From an uncultured Rhodospirillaceae bacterium (lineage in GTDB: Bacteria > Pseudomonadota > Alphaproteobacteria > Reyranellales > Reyranellaceae), in assembly GCA_945952105.1 (NCBI GenBank), contig CAMFGZ010000006.1:62001-126000 (forward strand): DNA of 64,000 bases. Reading direction: 5' to 3'. The position numbers were made by a program, and so were the translations under genes. Positions 61,972 to 64,000 of this stretch are shown here, one piece after another; the first letter of the stretch is position 1, and each line of letters starts with the position of its first letter. A model generated the notes under the pieces. It did not search any database and was not told the DNA's origin. It was given only the letters and a program-made list of their open reading frames with translations.

Positions 61972-62622
61972 ATGCTGGAGATCACCCCCGACCTCCTGCT
62001 CCAGGCCTATCGCATCGGCGTCTTTCCCATGGGGGAGAGCCGCGACGATCCCAAGCTCTACTGGCTCGATCCACGCCTGCGCGCGGTGCTGCCGCTGGAC
62101 GGCTTTCACCTGTCGCATCGCCTCGCCCGAACGGTGCGCAGCGGCCATTTCGAGGTGACCGCCGACACCGCTTTTGCCGAGACGGTGCGCGCCTGCGCCG
62201 AGCCGCGCCCCGGCCATCCCGAGAGCTGGATCAACGAACCCATCGTCGCCCTCTATTCGGAACTTCATGAACGCGGCCACGCCCACAGCCTGGAATGCCG
62301 GGTCGGCGGAAGGCTGGTGGGCGGCCTGTACGGTGTTTCGGTCGGCGCCGCCTTCTTCGGCGAAAGCATGTTCAGTCGAGAGCGCGATGCCTCGAAGGTC
62401 GCCCTGGTCCATCTGGTGGCGCGGCTGATCCGGGGTGGCTTCGTTTTGCTCGACTGCCAGTTCATGACCGAGCACCTGCGCAGCTTCGGCGCCGTCGAGC
62501 TTCCACGCGACGACTTCAAGGCGCTGCTCGCCGAGGCGATCGACCGGCCGGCGGTGTTTCAGCGCGAGCTGGGAGGCGCGGATCCCTGCGCCATCGTGCA
62601 GGAAAGCACGCGCACGTCGTAG
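61972..62622 (+). CDS. aat: Leucyl/phenylalanyl-tRNA-protein transferase
   Basis: The 216-aa enzyme attaches Leu or Phe to N-terminal Lys/Arg of proteins, marking them for ClpS-ClpAP. Family elements are LLLQAYRIGVFPMGESRDDP, LYWLDPRLRAVLPLDGFHLS, SWINEPIVALYSELHERGHA, LVGGLYGVSVGAAFFGESMF and LLDCQFMTEHLRSFGAVELP. Its last 64 bases overlap the 3' end of the convergent DUF2155 gene. Presence next to accC is a common alphaproteobacterial order. Confidence 0.96.
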   Translation: MLEITPDLLLQAYRIGVFPMGESRDDPKLYWLDPRLRAVLPLDGFHLSHRLARTVRSGHFEVTADTAFAETVRACAEPRPGHPESWINEPIVALYSELHERGHAHSLECRVGGRLVGGLYGVSVGAAFFGESMFSRERDASKVALVHLVARLIRGGFVLLDCQFMTEHLRSFGAVELPRDDFKALLAEAIDRPAVFQRELGGADPCAIVQESTRTS

Positions 62623-63017
62623 ACGCCGTGGTCGAGCGCCGACAAAGACGGCGTCGACGCGAACATCCAGCCGGAGAAGAGCTTCTCCTCCGCCTGTCCC
62701 GGCTTGTGGTCGACGATCGTAAGATAAGCCACCGATTCGGGCGGCGCTTCCGGCACGTTCACCAGACAATCGCCGACCGTGATCTCGAGCGTGCCGAAGC
62801 GCGTCGACTTGCCGACGGGCGCATAGAAGCGCTGCGTGCGGGCCGTCACCTTGTCGAGCCCCTGCAGCTCGGCCGACCGCGTCCCTGGCCCGTCGGGCAC
62901 CGGCCGCAGATTGGCATTGCCGGGACGCGGCGGTTGTTGCTGCTGGGGTGGTGGCGTCTGCGCCGAAGCCGCGCCGATACCGGTCGCCAGCACCGCGAGA
63001 ACGAGCAGTGCGCGCAT
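62559..63017 (-). CDS. DUF2155 exported protein
   Basis: The 152-aa protein has a signal peptide MRALLVLAVLATGIGAASAQ, a Pro/Gln linker, and the DUF2155 domain: TRTQ-like ARTQRFYAPVGKSTRFGTLE, ITVGDCLVNVPEAPPESVAY, and KLFSGWMFASTPSLSALDHG ending YDVRVLSC. The two cysteines (VGDC and LSC) may form a periplasmic disulfide. The function is unknown, but the family is nearly confined to alphaproteobacteria and is typically encoded near the NDUFA12-like gene, as here. The ATG at 63017 is set by the signal peptide. Confidence 0.92.
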   Translation of the reverse strand: MRALLVLAVLATGIGAASAQTPPPQQQQPPRPGNANLRPVPDGPGTRSAELQGLDKVTARTQRFYAPVGKSTRFGTLEITVGDCLVNVPEAPPESVAYLTIVDHKPGQAEEKLFSGWMFASTPSLSALDHGVYDVRVLSCTMAQGSAPPSSR

Positions 63018-63019
63018 GC

Positions 63020-63247
63020 TCAACCCCTGGCGTGGGGCGTCGTCAACCCGTCGATCAACTCGTGAAGTGCCTGTTTGATCTGGGTCGCATCGCATCCCAT
63101 CAGAACTCCGTCCTCCAGCGCATCGGCGCAGAGGGTTTCGATCTCCTGGATGTTCTGGTTCAGGACTTTGATCTTTTCGAGGCACGATACCGGCTTGCCG
63201 TCCGGCTGACGCCAGACCGGCGGCTCCTTCGGGGACTGGGTGCCCAT
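63020..63247 (-). CDS. Small conserved-looking cytoplasmic protein
   Basis: This 75-aa protein, MGTQSPKEPPVWRQPDGKPV then SCLEKIKVLNQNIQEIETLC and ADALEDGVLMGCDATQIKQA, is predicted to be helical with an amphipathic coiled segment. The ATG at 63247 overlaps the mlaD stop (TGATG), and its stop is two bases from the DUF2155 start, so it is a real member of the operon. It is a candidate complex-associated or lipid-trafficking accessory protein by position only. Confidence 0.72.
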   Translation of the reverse strand: MGTQSPKEPPVWRQPDGKPVSCLEKIKVLNQNIQEIETLCADALEDGVLMGCDATQIKQALHELIDGLTTPHARG

Positions 63248-63696
63248 CACTTGCTTCCCGTGCTGCCGAACATGAACTTGGCGATCAGCTCGGTGAGTGG
63301 GATCGAGTCCTGAGTATGCTCGATCTCGCCCCCGTTCTTCAGCATCTGCTTGTCGTTGCCCGGCTCGAGGACGACGACCATGCCGCCCAGCAGCGACTCG
63401 CTCACGATCTTCGCATGAGTGTCGGCCGGAAGATCGACGTTCGACGCAACCGCGAGCCGTACGACTGCCTGATAGGTCTTCGGGTCGAGGCTGAAACCGG
63501 TAACGCTGCCGACCTTGACGCCGCTCAGCGTCACGTCCGCGCCGCGCTTCAATCCATCGATGCGGCCGAAGCGGGCCACGAGGTCGTAGCCGTCAGGCCC
63601 TGTCCGATCCGATTTCGAGAAAGCGTAGAAGACGAACACGCCGGCCACCACCAGCACCAGCGCGCCCACGATCGTCTCGACAATATTGCGGCCCAC
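63247..63696 (-). CDS. mlaD: MlaD-type MCE-domain lipid transport protein
   Basis: The 149-aa protein is anchored by NIVETIVGALVLVVAGVFVF, followed by one MCE domain: DLVARFGRIDGLKRGADVTL, SGVKVGSVTGFSLDPKTYQA, then LPADTHAKIVSESLLGGMVV. MlaD hexamers bind phospholipid between the membranes in the MlaFEDB transporter. The other mla genes are not here, so it is a lone mlaD within a respiratory/envelope cluster. The GTG at 63696 follows GAGG. It overlaps the next gene by TGATG. Confidence 0.93.
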   Translation of the reverse strand: MGRNIVETIVGALVLVVAGVFVFYAFSKSDRTGPDGYDLVARFGRIDGLKRGADVTLSGVKVGSVTGFSLDPKTYQAVVRLAVASNVDLPADTHAKIVSESLLGGMVVVLEPGNDKQMLKNGGEIEHTQDSIPLTELIAKFMFGSTGSK

Positions 63697-63722
63697 GCGC
63701 GCCTCCCCCGCTTCCCGCGGCG

Positions 63723-64000
63723 TCAGCCTGGACGCCACGCCTCGTATGCAGGCTTGGGCTTGTCGCCCACGGACAGCGAATGACCCGGAGGCCTGTAGGC
63801 ATGATCCGTGCCCGTGAGGTTGGGCTGATGATCCTTCTGCCACGCCTTGCGCGGCGAACCGCCGGCGGGCGGCGGATCGGCGAGCATGTTGTGCAGCCAG
63901 CCATGCCACTCGGGCGGAATGCGCGACGCTTCGGCCACGCCGTTGTACATCACCCAACGCTTGCGTCGCATGCCAGGGACGATGCGCTTGTCCTGGAAGT
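63723..64000 (-). CDS. NDUFA12-like complex I accessory subunit (5' end outside window)
   Basis: The visible 92 codons end the protein. FQDKRIVPG continues into MRRKRWVMYNGVAEASRIPP, then EWHGWLHNMLADPP, KAWQKDHQPNLTGTDHAYRP and the terminal YEAWRPG. This is the NADH:ubiquinone oxidoreductase 17.2-kDa (NDUFA12/B17.2) family, an accessory subunit shared by mitochondria and alphaproteobacteria, located on the matrix/cytoplasmic arm of complex I. The start lies beyond base 64000. Downstream come mlaD, the small protein and DUF2155. Confidence 0.93.
   Translation of the reverse strand, partial: FQDKRIVPGMRRKRWVMYNGVAEASRIPPEWHGWLHNMLADPPPAGGSPRKAWQKDHQPNLTGTDHAYRPPGHSLSVGDKPKPAYEAWRPG

Overview
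The window is GC-rich, densely packed bacterial chromosome. The content points to an alphaproteobacterium of the Rhodospirillales/Hyphomicrobiales type. The supporting evidence is an NDUFA12-type complex I accessory subunit, a DUF2155 protein and aat-accC-accB-aroQ in one block, a single-domain ModE regulator, a TctC/Bug-type receptor, and a two-domain GlnE next to a YhdP-like AsmA protein. A Reyranella-like soil or water organism is a guess from gene content, not a measurement. No rRNA, tRNA, CRISPR array, prophage or insertion sequence was seen.

Layout. 0.3-8.6 kb: YhdP-like envelope protein divergent from glnE-bcp, then a LysR regulator divergent from a DUF1127-GNAT fusion. 8.6-13.5 kb: amidohydrolase, a tightly coupled VOC / YbaK-like deacylase / binding-protein operon, aldo-keto reductase, TetR, VOC. 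13.6-19.5 kb: a flavin monooxygenase/acyl-CoA-dehydrogenase-fold gene followed by a complete branched-chain-amino-acid-type ABC importer (livKHMGF). 19.5-26.5 kb: DUF2254, a coupled VOC / small membrane protein / DUF2786 set, a start-less KTSC remnant, a membrane protein, an MFS carrier and a DszA-type monooxygenase. 26.5-34.7 kb: housekeeping, with prfB (programmed frameshift), PBP1A, a Tat-type amidase and RNase E with a long leader.

34.7-45.1 kb is the most unusual part, a molybdenum-linked region. It holds a single-domain ModE, a free-standing Mop domain, an orphan ModA, and TrmO followed by a BtuCDF-type importer. Five 24-bp sites with 8-8-8 spacing resemble ModE boxes. Three small proteins of about 113-136 residues that look like paralogues of one another are encoded there, and I recognise no family for them. 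I propose this as a candidate undescribed molybdate-responsive module.

45.1-53.7 kb: paired acyl-CoA dehydrogenases, an NTF2-like protein, an LprI/DUF3298 lipid- or wall-facing protein, an aminotransferase, a gamma-glutamyltransferase-like lipoprotein that appears to lack its nucleophile, a BepA-like M48 protease and a DsbA-family thiol oxidoreductase. 53.7-59.6 kb: the complete tyrosine/homogentisate pathway (hppD, hmgA, fahA, maiA) divergent from a MarR regulator, with an extra membrane-anchored protein translationally coupled at the end. 59.6-64 kb: aroQ-accB-accC-aat, then convergent NDUFA12, mlaD, a small protein and DUF2155.
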